NCBI GenBank assembly: GCA_049592615.1
Contig: JBAWGF010000099.1
Location: 4,171-68,170 of the forward strand
Direction of reading: 5' to 3'
Length of the DNA stretch: 64,000 nucleotides
DNA from: Palsa-295 sp049592615
GTDB taxonomy: Bacteria > Acidobacteriota > Terriglobia > Acidiferrales > UBA7541
Shown: one piece after another, positions 8,901 through 17,156 of the stretch
Layout of the letters: the number at the start of each line of letters is the position of its first letter
How positions within the stretch are numbered: the first letter of the stretch is position 1
Translations under genes and position numbers: made by a program
The notes under the pieces: generated by a model
Database searches by the model: none
Told to the model about the DNA's origin: nothing
The model's input: only the letters and a program-made list of their open reading frames with translations

Positions 8901-9230
8901 ATGGAAGGTTCCAGCACGAGGAAGTTTCCCCGGACCGAGCTCGACAAGCCCGTCGAACTCCAGATCGGGGGGGATACGATTCAAGTCGAGAATCCCCGGA
9001 ACAACCTCAGTGCGGGCGGCCTTTTTGTTCGTCGCCGGGACCTGCGCGTGGGCACTTCCGTCCACGTACGGATCCCCGTGAATTCACACTTCTTTGAAGC
9101 CGATGGCCAGATTCGCGAAGCCGACGAATCGGGTGCGGGCATCGGGTTCACCTCTCTTTCGGATGGGAATCGCAAAGCACTGGACGACCTGATCGAGGAA
9201 CTCACGATTAAGGGTCTTTCGGCAGCTTAG
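8901..9230 (+). CDS. PilZ-domain protein (putative c-di-GMP binder)
   Basis: A 109-residue single-domain protein whose ATG follows AAGGAG closely. The two ligand-binding motifs of PilZ are visible: RxxxR as RKFPR at residues 7-11 and the (D/N)xSxxG motif as NLSAGG near residue 36, followed by LFVRRRDLRVGTSVHVRIPV. PilZ domains bind cyclic di-GMP and change motility, polysaccharide export or transcription. No partner domain is present. It is divergent from the LysR gene and upstream of aceA with a 150-nt gap. A second PilZ protein lies 1.7 kb downstream. Confidence 0.9.
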   Translation: MEGSSTRKFPRTELDKPVELQIGGDTIQVENPRNNLSAGGLFVRRRDLRVGTSVHVRIPVNSHFFEADGQIREADESGAGIGFTSLSDGNRKALDDLIEELTIKGLSAA

Positions 9231-9380
9231 ACCGGCATCGCGCCGGCCCGGCGACAACTCATCTCCGGGAAGAACTCCGATTCAGAAGTTGCAAGGCAAC
9301 CGTGCGCCGGGAGAACTGCGCCTGGCCAGGGCCCCGCTCGACTCAATAAATTTTCTGCGGCACGCTTGAACGGGAGAAAA

Positions 9381-10718
9381 ATGAAGAACAACGGCAACGG
9401 CAGCTCCAACGGAAATTCTTCGCGGCTGGAAAAGGAATGGAGCACGAATCCGCGCTGGGCAGGCATTACGCGTCCCTACAGCCAGAAGGATGTGGAGCAA
9501 CTGCGCGGCTCGGTCAAAATCGAGCACACGCTGGCGCGCCTCGGCGCGGAGCGGCTGTGGAATATGCTGCACGAGCAACCGTACGTCGCCTCGCTCGGCG
9601 CGGTCACGGGCAACCAGGCTGTCCAGCAAGTGAAGGCGGGGCTCGCGGCGATCTACGTGAGCGGCTGGCAGGTGGCGGCTGATGCGAATGACGCCGGTCA
9701 AACATATCCCGATCAAAGCTTGTATCCGGTTGACAGCGTGCCGAATCTTTGCCGCCGCATCAATCAGGCGCTGGTCCGCGCGGACCAGGTGCATCACGCG
9801 GATGGGCAGAACGGGATCTACTGGCTTGCTCCTCTCGTGGCGGACGCGGAAGCCGGATTCGGGGGAAATCTGAATGCCTTCGAACTCACGAAAGCGATGA
9901 TCGAAGCGGGAGCGGCCTGCGTTCATTTCGAGGACCAATTGTCGTCCGCCAAGAAGTGCGGCCACCTGGGCGGGAAAGTTCTTGTTCCCACCGTGGAAGG
10001 AATTCAGAAGCTGGTCGCGGCGCGCCTCGCTGCGGACGTGATGGGCGTGCCCACTTTGATTATGGCGCGCACCGACGCGGATAGCGCCGGCCTAGTGACG
10101 AGCGACGTTGACCCGCGCGATCGCGAATTTCTCTCGGGCGAACGCACGACCGAAGGTTTCTTCCGCACTCGCGCCGGTCTCGATGCAGCCATTGCGCGCG
10201 GCATCGCTTATGCTCCATACGCAGACATTCTCTGGTGCGAAACTTCGAAGCCGGATATCGAAGAAGCGCGCCTGTTTGCCGAAGGTGTGCATGCAAAGTT
10301 TCCCGGCAAAATGCTGGCATATAACTGCTCGCCTTCCTTCAACTGGAAGAAGAGGCTCGATGACAAGGCGATCGCGAGTTTCCAGCGTGAATTGGGCGCC
10401 ATGGGCTACAAATATCAGTTCATCACTCTCGCGGGTTTTCATTCGCTCAACCTGTCGATGTTCGAACTGGCGCGCGAGTACAAACAGAGTGGCATGACCG
10501 CCTATTGCAGGCTGCAGGAAACGGAGTTCAGCTGCGAGCGGGAATTCGGCTACGAAGCCGCGAAACACCAGCGTTTCGTCGGCACGGGATATTTCGATAC
10601 GGTGCAGCAGGCGATCACGGCGGGGACAGCTTCGACAACCGCGCTTGAAGGCTCAACCGAGGCGGCGCAATTCACGGACGTACCGCGCGCTTCGCAAGCC
10701 GAAACGGCTACCGCGTAA
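9381..10718 (+). CDS. aceA: Isocitrate lyase
   Basis: A 445-residue isocitrate lyase, which splits isocitrate into succinate and glyoxylate in the glyoxylate shunt used for growth on acetate or fatty acids. The start at 9381 (MKNNGNGSSNG) follows GGGAGA; an upstream in-frame TTG at 9366 is less likely. Family blocks include WSTNPRWAGITRPYS, the YVASLGAVTGNQA region, ADQVHHADGQNGIYWLAPLV, and the catalytic loop KKCGHLGGKVL with active-site Cys193 in my numbering. NCSPSFNWKK and KYQFITLAGFHSLN are also conserved. The length suits the short bacterial class. No malate synthase gene is nearby. The Ser/Asn-rich first 15 residues are probably disordered. Confidence 0.97.
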   Translation: MKNNGNGSSNGNSSRLEKEWSTNPRWAGITRPYSQKDVEQLRGSVKIEHTLARLGAERLWNMLHEQPYVASLGAVTGNQAVQQVKAGLAAIYVSGWQVAADANDAGQTYPDQSLYPVDSVPNLCRRINQALVRADQVHHADGQNGIYWLAPLVADAEAGFGGNLNAFELTKAMIEAGAACVHFEDQLSSAKKCGHLGGKVLVPTVEGIQKLVAARLAADVMGVPTLIMARTDADSAGLVTSDVDPRDREFLSGERTTEGFFRTRAGLDAAIARGIAYAPYADILWCETSKPDIEEARLFAEGVHAKFPGKMLAYNCSPSFNWKKRLDDKAIASFQRELGAMGYKYQFITLAGFHSLNLSMFELAREYKQSGMTAYCRLQETEFSCEREFGYEAAKHQRFVGTGYFDTVQQAITAGTASTTALEGSTEAAQFTDVPRASQAETATA

Positions 10719-10733
10719 GTCTCAAAGAATGAA

Positions 10734-10820
10734 TGGTGCCCAAGAGAGGACTCGAACCTCCACTCCCTTGCGAGAACTAGCTCCTGAAGCTAGCGCGTCT
10801 GCCAATTCCGCCACTTGGGC
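10734..10820 (-). tRNA. tRNA-Leu (CAG anticodon)
   Basis: Read on the minus strand, the 7-bp acceptor stem pairs GCCCAAG (10820-10814) with CTTGGGC (10744-10738), followed by A and an encoded CCA (10736-10734). The D-arm, the anticodon stem CTAGC/GCTAG with loop TTCAGGA, a long variable arm (class II, as for leucine) and a T-arm with GGTTCGAGTCC are all visible. The anticodon is CAG, which reads CUG leucine codons. Confidence 0.97.
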
Positions 10821-10848
10821 ATTCGGTGCGACAAAACGAGCCGAATCC

Positions 10849-10877
10849 ATATTGCCGCGCGACCGATGGTTTGTCAA
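10849..10877 (-). promoter_or_regulatory. Probable promoter of tRNA-Leu
   Basis: On the minus strand, TTGACA (10877-10872) is followed after exactly 17 bases by CAATAT (10854-10849). The -35 is consensus and the -10 is weak (3 of 6). Transcription would start near 10842, about 20 bases before the mature tRNA 5' end. Confidence 0.6.
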
Positions 10878-10902
10878 CGAAGCACAAGTGCGAGGCTGAT
10901 TC

Positions 10903-10931
10903 TTGACCTGCCGGACCAGACTGCATACAGT
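10903..10931 (+). promoter_or_regulatory. Probable sigma-70-type promoter of the second PilZ gene
   Basis: TTGACC at 10903-10908, a 17-base spacer and TACAGT at 10926-10931. The predicted start near 10938 is 30 bases before the PilZ ATG. Confidence 0.6.
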
Positions 10932-10967
10932 AATGTCGTGGGGTCGCGGGATTAGAGGAGGCTTACC

Positions 10968-11309
10968 ATGGCAACCGCCCGCGCGATGCTCGAGCGCCGC
11001 CGCTCCAGCCGCGTTTCGATCCGCATCCCTGTAAGAGTTTTCGACAGCGAAAACCAGGGACAACCGTTTGACGCGACGGCCGAGGCAGTTGCCGTCAGCC
11101 GCACCGGGGCTCTGATTCGAGTTCCGTTTTCCCCCGCTCTCGGCTCCCGCATTGAAGTCCTGAACGGGAATTCGCAGGAAACGCGGCAATTTCGAGTCAT
11201 TCGCGTGAGCCCGAGGGGAAACGGCCAATTCGAATTGGGTGTTGAGATTCTCTATCCCTCGCGCGACTTCTGGGGCGTCCAATACCCCGACGAGCGCCGC
11301 CCCGGTTGA
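10968..11309 (+). CDS. PilZ-domain protein (second copy type)
   Basis: A 113-residue protein with AGAGGAGG in front of the ATG. RRSSRVSIRIPVRVF supplies the RxxxR motif near residue 11, and VAVSRTGALIRV is the position of the (D/N)xSxxG motif, here with the first D/N replaced. The C-terminus (VRVIRVSPRGNGQFELGVEIL-like pattern) completes the six-stranded barrel. Because one motif is imperfect, c-di-GMP binding is less certain than for the PilZ protein at 8901. It lies alone between tRNA-Leu and a small membrane protein, with its own promoter-like sequence. Confidence 0.82.
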   Translation: MATARAMLERRRSSRVSIRIPVRVFDSENQGQPFDATAEAVAVSRTGALIRVPFSPALGSRIEVLNGNSQETRQFRVIRVSPRGNGQFELGVEILYPSRDFWGVQYPDERRPG

Positions 11310-11337
11310 CCCCGGCTCATGTTTGTAGTGCTATAAT
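11306..11337 (+). promoter_or_regulatory. Possible promoter of the small membrane protein gene
   Basis: A perfect -10 hexamer TATAAT at 11332-11337 with TTGACC at 11306-11311 overlapping the end of the PilZ gene. The 20-base spacer is longer than ideal, so the true -35 may be degenerate. Confidence 0.45.
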
Positions 11338-11422
11338 CCCAGCCAATTAGACCTGTAACGTGCCCGCGCGGCCATTCGCTTTGGGTGAATCCGCTTCGCG
11401 GCCTGCGGCGGGGGAGGCGGCC

Positions 11423-11701
11423 ATGGAACTTCACGGTGCAATGTACATGCTGCTGATCGCTTGGGGAGTGGTAACAGCGGCGCTGGTCTGTCTGTTGATC
11501 TACCGGGGGACGCTCGAAACCCACGAGGACGATCAGATTTTCCTCGATGGGGCGGGAGAATCGATGGCGAGCGAGCAGCGCGGCATCGTCGCCCGGATCG
11601 AAAAGCTTGGCCGGCCGATTATGGTATTGATGACTCTTTCGGGGACGCTGCTGTTGGCCTGCGCCGGCATGTGGCTATGGCAAGGATTCAAGACATTCTA
11701 G
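11423..11701 (+). CDS. Small two-helix membrane protein, function unknown
   Basis: A 92-residue protein starting MELHGAMYMLLIAWGVVTAA, chosen because GGGGGAGG lies seven bases upstream; 21 extra upstream codons look non-coding. Helix 1 covers about residues 7-27 and helix 2 about residues 67-88 (PIMVLMTLSGTLLLACAGMW). The polar loop between them is acidic (THEDDQIFLDGAGESM). I do not recognise the family. It appears monocistronic and is convergent with a minus-strand secreted protein gene 12 nt away. Confidence 0.7.
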   Translation: MELHGAMYMLLIAWGVVTAALVCLLIYRGTLETHEDDQIFLDGAGESMASEQRGIVARIEKLGRPIMVLMTLSGTLLLACAGMWLWQGFKTF

Positions 11702-11713
11702 CCGCAGCTAAAC

Positions 11714-12298
11714 CTAGGGCTTAGGCGGCGTGGAGGCAGCCGGGGTTTGCGCCGGTTGCTGAGCGGGTGCGACGGCGTCGCAGATTTGCGATGTGTGGTT
11801 GTGCACGATCAGCCAGTTGTCTCCCACCTTGTTCAGAACGAGCGTTGTCTGTCCGCGCGCGGTGATTTGCCGCCCCTGAAACAAATAATCCAGTTGCCAT
11901 TGATACGCCGCCCAAGCGATGTCTCCGTGAAGGTAGATGTTTGTGTCGCGCCGGATGATCTGCATGGCTTGGACCGATGCCCGCCCCTGCTGATATACAG
12001 CTACATAGTTGTTCCAGCCTGCCAGCGGCGGTTCGTAAGTGCCTCGGACGAACGTGGCGTTGTCGGCGTAATGCTTGTGCATCTCCTCAACGTTTCCGAC
12101 CTGAAACGCGCCGAGCATTTCTCCGATGCCGCGATCGATCTGGTCCTGCGCCGCGACAGGCATGCTCGGGAGCGGCTGGCCGGCATTCGCCGGTTTTTTC
12201 TGTTTTTTCTGCGCCCACGCGCCGGAAGAAACAACGAGAATCAAAATCAGTGTCGCGAAACAGCGAACCCAAGCGAACCCCTGTGGCCTCTGCCTCAT
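11714..12298 (-). CDS. Secreted SnoaL/NTF2-like (DUF4440-type) protein
   Basis: A 194-residue protein from an ATG at 12298, preceded by GAGGGAAAGC. It begins with a signal peptide (VRCFATLILILVVSSGAWAQ). The remainder is an NTF2-like alpha+beta barrel of about 125 residues (GIGEMLGAFQVGNVEEMHKH, then DIAWAAYQWQLDY and GDNWLIVHNHTSQ). The C-terminus is Ala/Pro/Gln-rich. This fold is used by small ketosteroid isomerase-like enzymes and many binding proteins; no specific reaction can be assigned. A related secreted protein is encoded at 32154-32702. Confidence 0.8.
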   Translation of the reverse strand: MRQRPQGFAWVRCFATLILILVVSSGAWAQKKQKKPANAGQPLPSMPVAAQDQIDRGIGEMLGAFQVGNVEEMHKHYADNATFVRGTYEPPLAGWNNYVAVYQQGRASVQAMQIIRRDTNIYLHGDIAWAAYQWQLDYLFQGRQITARGQTTLVLNKVGDNWLIVHNHTSQICDAVAPAQQPAQTPAASTPPKP

Positions 12299-12421
12299 TC
12301 GCTTTCCCTCCTCAGACGAAACGAAGAATAGCATGATGGATTGGACGTGGCGCGACGCTTTCAGCCCTGTGTGTTGGCGCATCGGGAACACGTCGGATTT
12401 TGTGGCGTCCAAACGGAACGA

Positions 12422-13159
12422 TTAAATGCGGACATCGCGGGCGATGCGGAAGCCGTAGTCGGCGTATTGAAATTCGGGAGGAATGCTCGAACGCGCAGCG
12501 CAGCGCGACACCTTCGTGTAATGCCGCCACGATCCGCCGCGCGATGCCCGGCGCGTGCCTTCGGCCGGCCCCTGCGGGTTGCGTTCGGGCGAGTTCCGGT
12601 AGTAATCCGCGCCGAACCTGTCGGCGCACCACTCGTGGACGTTGGCGCCGATATCGCAAAGACCAAATGCGTTTCGTTCCGCGCGGCCGACGGGTTCGGG
12701 CGCTTCCTTCCAGCGTGAAGAGTAGTTCGAAAGAGATTCGAGCGGCTCGTCTCCCCACGGAAATTGCTTCTGCTCGGCGCCACCGCGTGCAGCGCGTTCC
12801 CATTCGGCTTCGGTCGGCAATCTATAGCGGCGGCCCGTCAAGCGGCTGAGCCAATTGCAATACGCGACGGCGTCAAACCACGAGGGCGCGATGACGGGCT
12901 GTTCAGGATGCGAGAATTTCGGATCGTTCCAGTGAAGCGGAGTGCGATGGCCCGTCGCAGCGAGAAATTCTGCGTACTCCGCATTCGTCGCCTGGCACGC
13001 GGCCAGCTCAAATTCGTTCACAAACACGCGGTGCACGGGCCGCTCGTTGTCCTGGCCCGACTCGCTGCCCATCAGAAACCAACCCTCGGGAATCCGCACC
13101 ATCCGCGGTTCGATGAATCCCGCGCGCGCACCCGATGCGGCAGGCAGCGTTTCAGTCAC
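12422..13159 (-). CDS. Formylglycine-generating-enzyme (FGE/SUMF1)-like domain protein
   Basis: A 245-residue protein. I place the start at the GTG at 13159, which overlaps the stop of the PIG-L gene (GTGACTGA), implying translational coupling. The FGE-sulfatase fold is clear: RMVRIPEGWFLMGS, ERPVHRVFVNEFELA, AVAYCNWLSRLTGRRYRLPT, EAEWERAARGG, GANVHEWCADRF, RASRGGSW and YGFRIARDV at the end. Genuine FGEs oxidise a sulfatase Cys to formylglycine using two active-site Cys residues; many bacterial relatives are not sulfatase activators, and no sulfatase is nearby. No signal peptide is seen, so it is probably cytoplasmic. Its exact substrate is open. Confidence 0.88.
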   Translation of the reverse strand: MTETLPAASGARAGFIEPRMVRIPEGWFLMGSESGQDNERPVHRVFVNEFELAACQATNAEYAEFLAATGHRTPLHWNDPKFSHPEQPVIAPSWFDAVAYCNWLSRLTGRRYRLPTEAEWERAARGGAEQKQFPWGDEPLESLSNYSSRWKEAPEPVGRAERNAFGLCDIGANVHEWCADRFGADYYRNSPERNPQGPAEGTRRASRGGSWRHYTKVSRCAARSSIPPEFQYADYGFRIARDVRI

Positions 13160-15671
13160 TCGCCACTCTCCGCTGCGTTTGACTGAGCAGGTTAACGAAA
13201 AGCCGGTACGCTCCCGGCACGCCCGCGGGCAATTGCCGGAAGAACGAGAGGCCCGTGTAGATGTACACGCCCTTACCGTCGCGCGCATAAACGAGCCCGC
13301 CATTCGCTTCGGCTTCCCCGGGATCCCTCAGTCCCAGCACGGGCTGATAATGCGCGTCGAATTTGCCCCAGAAATAAAGGCCGCGTTCCTGCACCCAGCC
13401 CTGAAAATCCTTGGCCGTAATTTTGTTTGGGGAATTCAGCAGCGGATTTTCCGGGGCGAGGAACCGCACCGGAGAATTCGAGTCGGTTACGCGCGACGTT
13501 TGATCCGGCAACTTCGCGTCATAGGGAGCCGGAAGAATCTTGTTCCAGGGCATTTCGCGCTGGTATTGCACCAGGAGCGTTCCACCGCGCTTCACGTAAT
13601 CGAGCAAGCGCGAGTTCGATAACGGCAAATCCGGCCGCAACTCGTAGGCGCGAATCCCGACTGCGATCGCGTCGTAACGGGAGAGATCGCCAAATGCCAG
13701 CGCAACGTCATCGAGGAGATCTACTTTGATGCCAATTTCGCGGAGAGTCTCCGGAAGCGGATCATTTCCCGCTGCGATGTAGCCCACATGGAGCGCCGGC
13801 GGCACGAAAAGGTCGAGAATGTGCACCTTCGCATCAGCCAGCTCGCTCCAATCGTGCGTCGGCAGCGTGGGAATCGGCTCAAGCGAAGTCCGGAAAACAG
13901 ATTCGCCCAGCCGCGCGTAAGCATCGAGGATGTATGCGCCGGGAGCAGGCTGGGGCGGCGGCGTGACGACGAAACGAATCAACTGATCGCCCGCGGCCGA
14001 GAACTCAAGCGGCCGCACCGGCTGCACCGCCCAACCCTTGGGCATATCGAGCCCCACTGATACCTTCGTGGCTGTGGTTCCGTGATAGCGCACGCGCGCC
14101 AGAAGCTTCAGTGGCACGCCGGCGCGCTTCGCCGGCACCATTACCTGCTGCGGCTCGACCGTCAGCGTCACGGCGGGAACAAGCTCCAGCGAATACGTCG
14201 CAATGCCGGTCGTGGTGGCTTCGACGGATTCAATCGGCCGATCAAACGTGAACTCGTAACCATCCACTTCGGCGTGCAGCGCGAAATGCACGAGCGGCGG
14301 CGCGAATGGAAGAATCACATCTCCGGGTGCGCTTGGGGGTTTTGCGCCGGCGGGGATGGCCACTTTGAAATGAAAACTGTCGCCGGATCGCTTTTCGTCT
14401 GCGAGCGTCGTGGTCCATCCTTGCGGCACTTGCAGGCTCGTCTTGTCCACGGCCCATTTCACCGGCGCCGCAGATTTGTTCGTAAATTGGACGTCCACCG
14501 AGAATTCTTCGCCGGCGACGAGCTCGTGGCGGCTTGCCTGCATATCGATCGGCAGCGCGACATCCTCGGCGAGCGCGTGATTGATTCTCTCGCGCACTCG
14601 GTCGAGTTCCCAGAGCACGCCTGCCTCATCGCCACCCTGTTTTGTGATTTGTTCCCGCAAGCCCGCAAGATCCTTCCCCGCTGCCGCCAGCGAGTTCGCC
14701 GCTGCCGTTCGATCCAACTCGAGCGCCGATTTTGAGGCTGCCGCAATGTGCTGATCGGCCGACGCTAGCGCCGGCGTCAACAGCGCTTGATAAGCGGGAA
14801 ACTGCCCTTCGAGCGACTCGAGCGCCTCCGCCAGCAGCTTGCTATCGAATGTTTCGGCTTCCCCATTCTCATTTTGCGCAATGAGATAAATTGGACGCCG
14901 GAAAAAAGCATTTCCAAAAAATGAAGGCGTTCCCTGCGACCGGTGGTGCGAGTGTCCCTCCATCCCGATTTCCGTGTAGCTCTTTCCCCAGAGCGGTGAA
15001 ACATCGTTTACAGGCAGTTGGACCGCACCCGCTGCGTTATCACGCGCTGGTTGCAAGAGAAGTTTGACCTTCCAAACGGTGAGTCCTTCGGCCAGTTGTT
15101 CCGGAAACGCCTTCGGGTCCGCCGCGGCGGCGACGGCCTGCGGAGTGAGGATGCCGCTGGCCTGATGCTGTCCGTGGCCCCAGTGCACACCGCCCCATCC
15201 GTTGATCACGACATTCGGACGAAACGTGCGGATCGTCCGCACCATATCTTCGAGCGCGAGGGCGTCCCAGATTTTCATCGTCTGCTCGGGGCTTTTCGAA
15301 AATCCAAAGTCCGGCGCGCGCGTGAAGAACTGTTTCACGCCATAATATTTTCCCGCGGCCAACAATTCTTCGGTACGAATGACGCCGAGTTCGCCGCCCT
15401 GTTCCGGTCCGATCGCGTTCTGTCCGCCCTGGCCGCGCGTAATTGTGAGGAGCCCCACGTCGGCCCTGAGCCCGCGCGAAAGATATGTCAGCAGGCCGGA
15501 CCATTCGTCATCCGGGTGCGCCGTAACAAAAAGTATTCGCGTCGTGACGCGCGCTTTTTGGATCGCCTCGACCGTATCGGGCATGGCCTGCGCCCGAACG
15601 GGCGCTGCGAGGCATGCCGCGGTGACGACACCTGAAATCGCAGCCAAAAAAACCGTGATCCACCGCTGCAT
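13152..15671 (-). CDS. Secreted PIG-L deacetylase-like protein with C-terminal glutamine-amidotransferase-like domain
   Basis: An 839-residue protein. The ATG at 15671 overlaps the TGA of the permease gene (TGATG); the in-frame extension upstream is a shadow of the permease. A signal peptide spans residues 1-28 (ISGVVTAACLAAPVRAQA). The PIG-L/LmbE zinc-hydrolase domain contains AHPDDE (51-56) and WGHGQHQASG for the later His ligands. Two beta-sandwich-like modules follow in the middle. The C-terminal 250 residues (HILDLFVPPALHVGYIAAGN, YDAIAVGIRAYELRP, YVKRGGTLLVQYQ) resemble a class-I glutamine amidotransferase-like/ThuA-type fold. PIG-L enzymes deacetylate N-acetyl sugars. The substrate is unknown; being exported, it may act on extracellular glycans. 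Confidence 0.88.
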   Translation of the reverse strand: MQRWITVFLAAISGVVTAACLAAPVRAQAMPDTVEAIQKARVTTRILFVTAHPDDEWSGLLTYLSRGLRADVGLLTITRGQGGQNAIGPEQGGELGVIRTEELLAAGKYYGVKQFFTRAPDFGFSKSPEQTMKIWDALALEDMVRTIRTFRPNVVINGWGGVHWGHGQHQASGILTPQAVAAAADPKAFPEQLAEGLTVWKVKLLLQPARDNAAGAVQLPVNDVSPLWGKSYTEIGMEGHSHHRSQGTPSFFGNAFFRRPIYLIAQNENGEAETFDSKLLAEALESLEGQFPAYQALLTPALASADQHIAAASKSALELDRTAAANSLAAAGKDLAGLREQITKQGGDEAGVLWELDRVRERINHALAEDVALPIDMQASRHELVAGEEFSVDVQFTNKSAAPVKWAVDKTSLQVPQGWTTTLADEKRSGDSFHFKVAIPAGAKPPSAPGDVILPFAPPLVHFALHAEVDGYEFTFDRPIESVEATTTGIATYSLELVPAVTLTVEPQQVMVPAKRAGVPLKLLARVRYHGTTATKVSVGLDMPKGWAVQPVRPLEFSAAGDQLIRFVVTPPPQPAPGAYILDAYARLGESVFRTSLEPIPTLPTHDWSELADAKVHILDLFVPPALHVGYIAAGNDPLPETLREIGIKVDLLDDVALAFGDLSRYDAIAVGIRAYELRPDLPLSNSRLLDYVKRGGTLLVQYQREMPWNKILPAPYDAKLPDQTSRVTDSNSPVRFLAPENPLLNSPNKITAKDFQGWVQERGLYFWGKFDAHYQPVLGLRDPGEAEANGGLVYARDGKGVYIYTGLSFFRQLPAGVPGAYRLFVNLLSQTQRRVASD

Positions 15672-17062
15672 CAAGCAACCTCCTTGGATCGGCCCCCGAA
15701 GGGCCACTGGCGCAGAAATCGCGCGCGCCCCAGATATACGAGAATACCCGCAGCCGTCGCCGCAAGCGAGGCCATCATGGGCTTCGCGCCGGTCGAAGCG
15801 AAAATTCCCGCCCAGCCGGCGATCGCGATGATGACGGGTATGGGGTAGAGCCACATCCGGAACGGCAGCCGCTCGCTTCCCCATCTGCGCCGCAGGATGA
15901 TCAATCCCGCCGCCTGGCCGATAAATTGGATGAGGCAGCGCATTGCCAGGATGGAGCGAATCGCATCCAGGAGACTCAGAGACAGGCAAAAGAGAATTGC
16001 GGTCGCGCCGAGGGCGAGCAGTGAAACATGCGGGAACAGCTTCTTGGGATGCAGCCGCGCGAAGACCGAGAAGAAGTTTCCGTCGAGGGCCGCGGCATAA
16101 GGAACGCGTGAATAGCCCAGCGTCGCCGAAAAAATCGAGCCGAACGCGCTGATCAGGATCAGGGTCGTGGCCGTCACGGCCCATCCTGATCCAAATGCTC
16201 TCTCGACGAACAGACTCACGACCGCTTTTGCATTCGCAGCTACCTGCCACGGCACGACGCCCAAAATGCTGGTCTGCATCGCGAGATAGAGAACGGCGAT
16301 CCCGATGATCGACAGGAAAATCGCGCGCGGAATATTTCGTTCGGGCTGCTTCATCTCGCCGCCGAGATTGCACACGTTGTAGTAGCCAAGCGACGAATAC
16401 ACGGAGCTCACGGTCGCGTGGCCGAGGCCCGCGAAGAATAGCCACGAGAAATCCCACGCGCCCGGCGGAAATGGAAAAATGAGGCTCTTATTAAAATGCG
16501 TCACGCCGCCGTAAATCAGCCAGAGAATTGTGCCGACGACGACGATGCAGAGGACCACCGAAATTTTCCCGATTGTCCTGATCCGCCGGTAAAGCAGTAG
16601 CACCGCCAATGCAACGATTGCTCCCGCAATCACCTTTTCCGCATGCTCCCCGAACGGCGCAAGTATTGCCGTGAGATGGCTTGACCGGTTCACCAGGTAG
16701 GTGGAGTAGTCCGCGAACCCGAGCGCGCCCGAAGCGACGCTTAGCGGCCCTTGAAAAAGCGTCTGCCAGATGAAGAGAAACGAGATCAGGCGGCCCCATC
16801 GCCCGGGCCCGTAGGCTTCGCGCAGAAAAACGTAGCTGCCCCCGGCCTCTGGTATCGCGGCGCCAAGCTCCGCCCAGATGCAACCGTCAACAAGAGTGAG
16901 CAGCGCGCCGACCACCCACGCGAGCAGACACTGCGGCCCTTTCATCGCCTGCAAGACAAGCGGAATCACGACGAACGGCCCGATGCCCACCATGAACGTC
17001 ATGTTCAGCGACGTCGCTTCGACGAGGCCCAGCCGCCGTTCGAGTTTTTCGGGCTCGCTCAA
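15671..17062 (-). CDS. APC-superfamily amino acid permease
   Basis: A polytopic transporter of about 463 residues. I favour a TTG start at 17062 with GAGGA shortly upstream; an ATG at 17137 would add 25 residues that do not look like the family and would overlap the divergent gene. The conserved APC opening is LERRLGLVEATSLNMTFMVG, followed by about twelve hydrophobic helices; AELGAAIPEAGGSYVFLREA is the TM2-loop-TM3 signature. It probably imports an amino acid or related amine by H+ or exchange coupling; specificity cannot be read. The stop overlaps the start of the PIG-L gene, so transport and hydrolysis may be linked. Confidence 0.9.
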   Translation of the reverse strand: MSEPEKLERRLGLVEATSLNMTFMVGIGPFVVIPLVLQAMKGPQCLLAWVVGALLTLVDGCIWAELGAAIPEAGGSYVFLREAYGPGRWGRLISFLFIWQTLFQGPLSVASGALGFADYSTYLVNRSSHLTAILAPFGEHAEKVIAGAIVALAVLLLYRRIRTIGKISVVLCIVVVGTILWLIYGGVTHFNKSLIFPFPPGAWDFSWLFFAGLGHATVSSVYSSLGYYNVCNLGGEMKQPERNIPRAIFLSIIGIAVLYLAMQTSILGVVPWQVAANAKAVVSLFVERAFGSGWAVTATTLILISAFGSIFSATLGYSRVPYAAALDGNFFSVFARLHPKKLFPHVSLLALGATAILFCLSLSLLDAIRSILAMRCLIQFIGQAAGLIILRRRWGSERLPFRMWLYPIPVIIAIAGWAGIFASTGAKPMMASLAATAAGILVYLGRARFLRQWPFGGRSKEVA

Positions 17063-17156
17063 TGCAATTCCTCGCGCGAAAGAAGGCAAAGCATAGCAAG
17101 AAAGAGATTGCGGCTTGTCCAAAAACTGCGGCCACATGCGCTACCATCATTCTTTC

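Noticed and set aside
15672..16457. N-terminal extension of the PIG-L frame by about 260 codons
   Set aside because: It overlaps the well-supported amino acid permease in another frame. The true PIG-L start is at 15671, with a signal peptide and a TGATG overlap.
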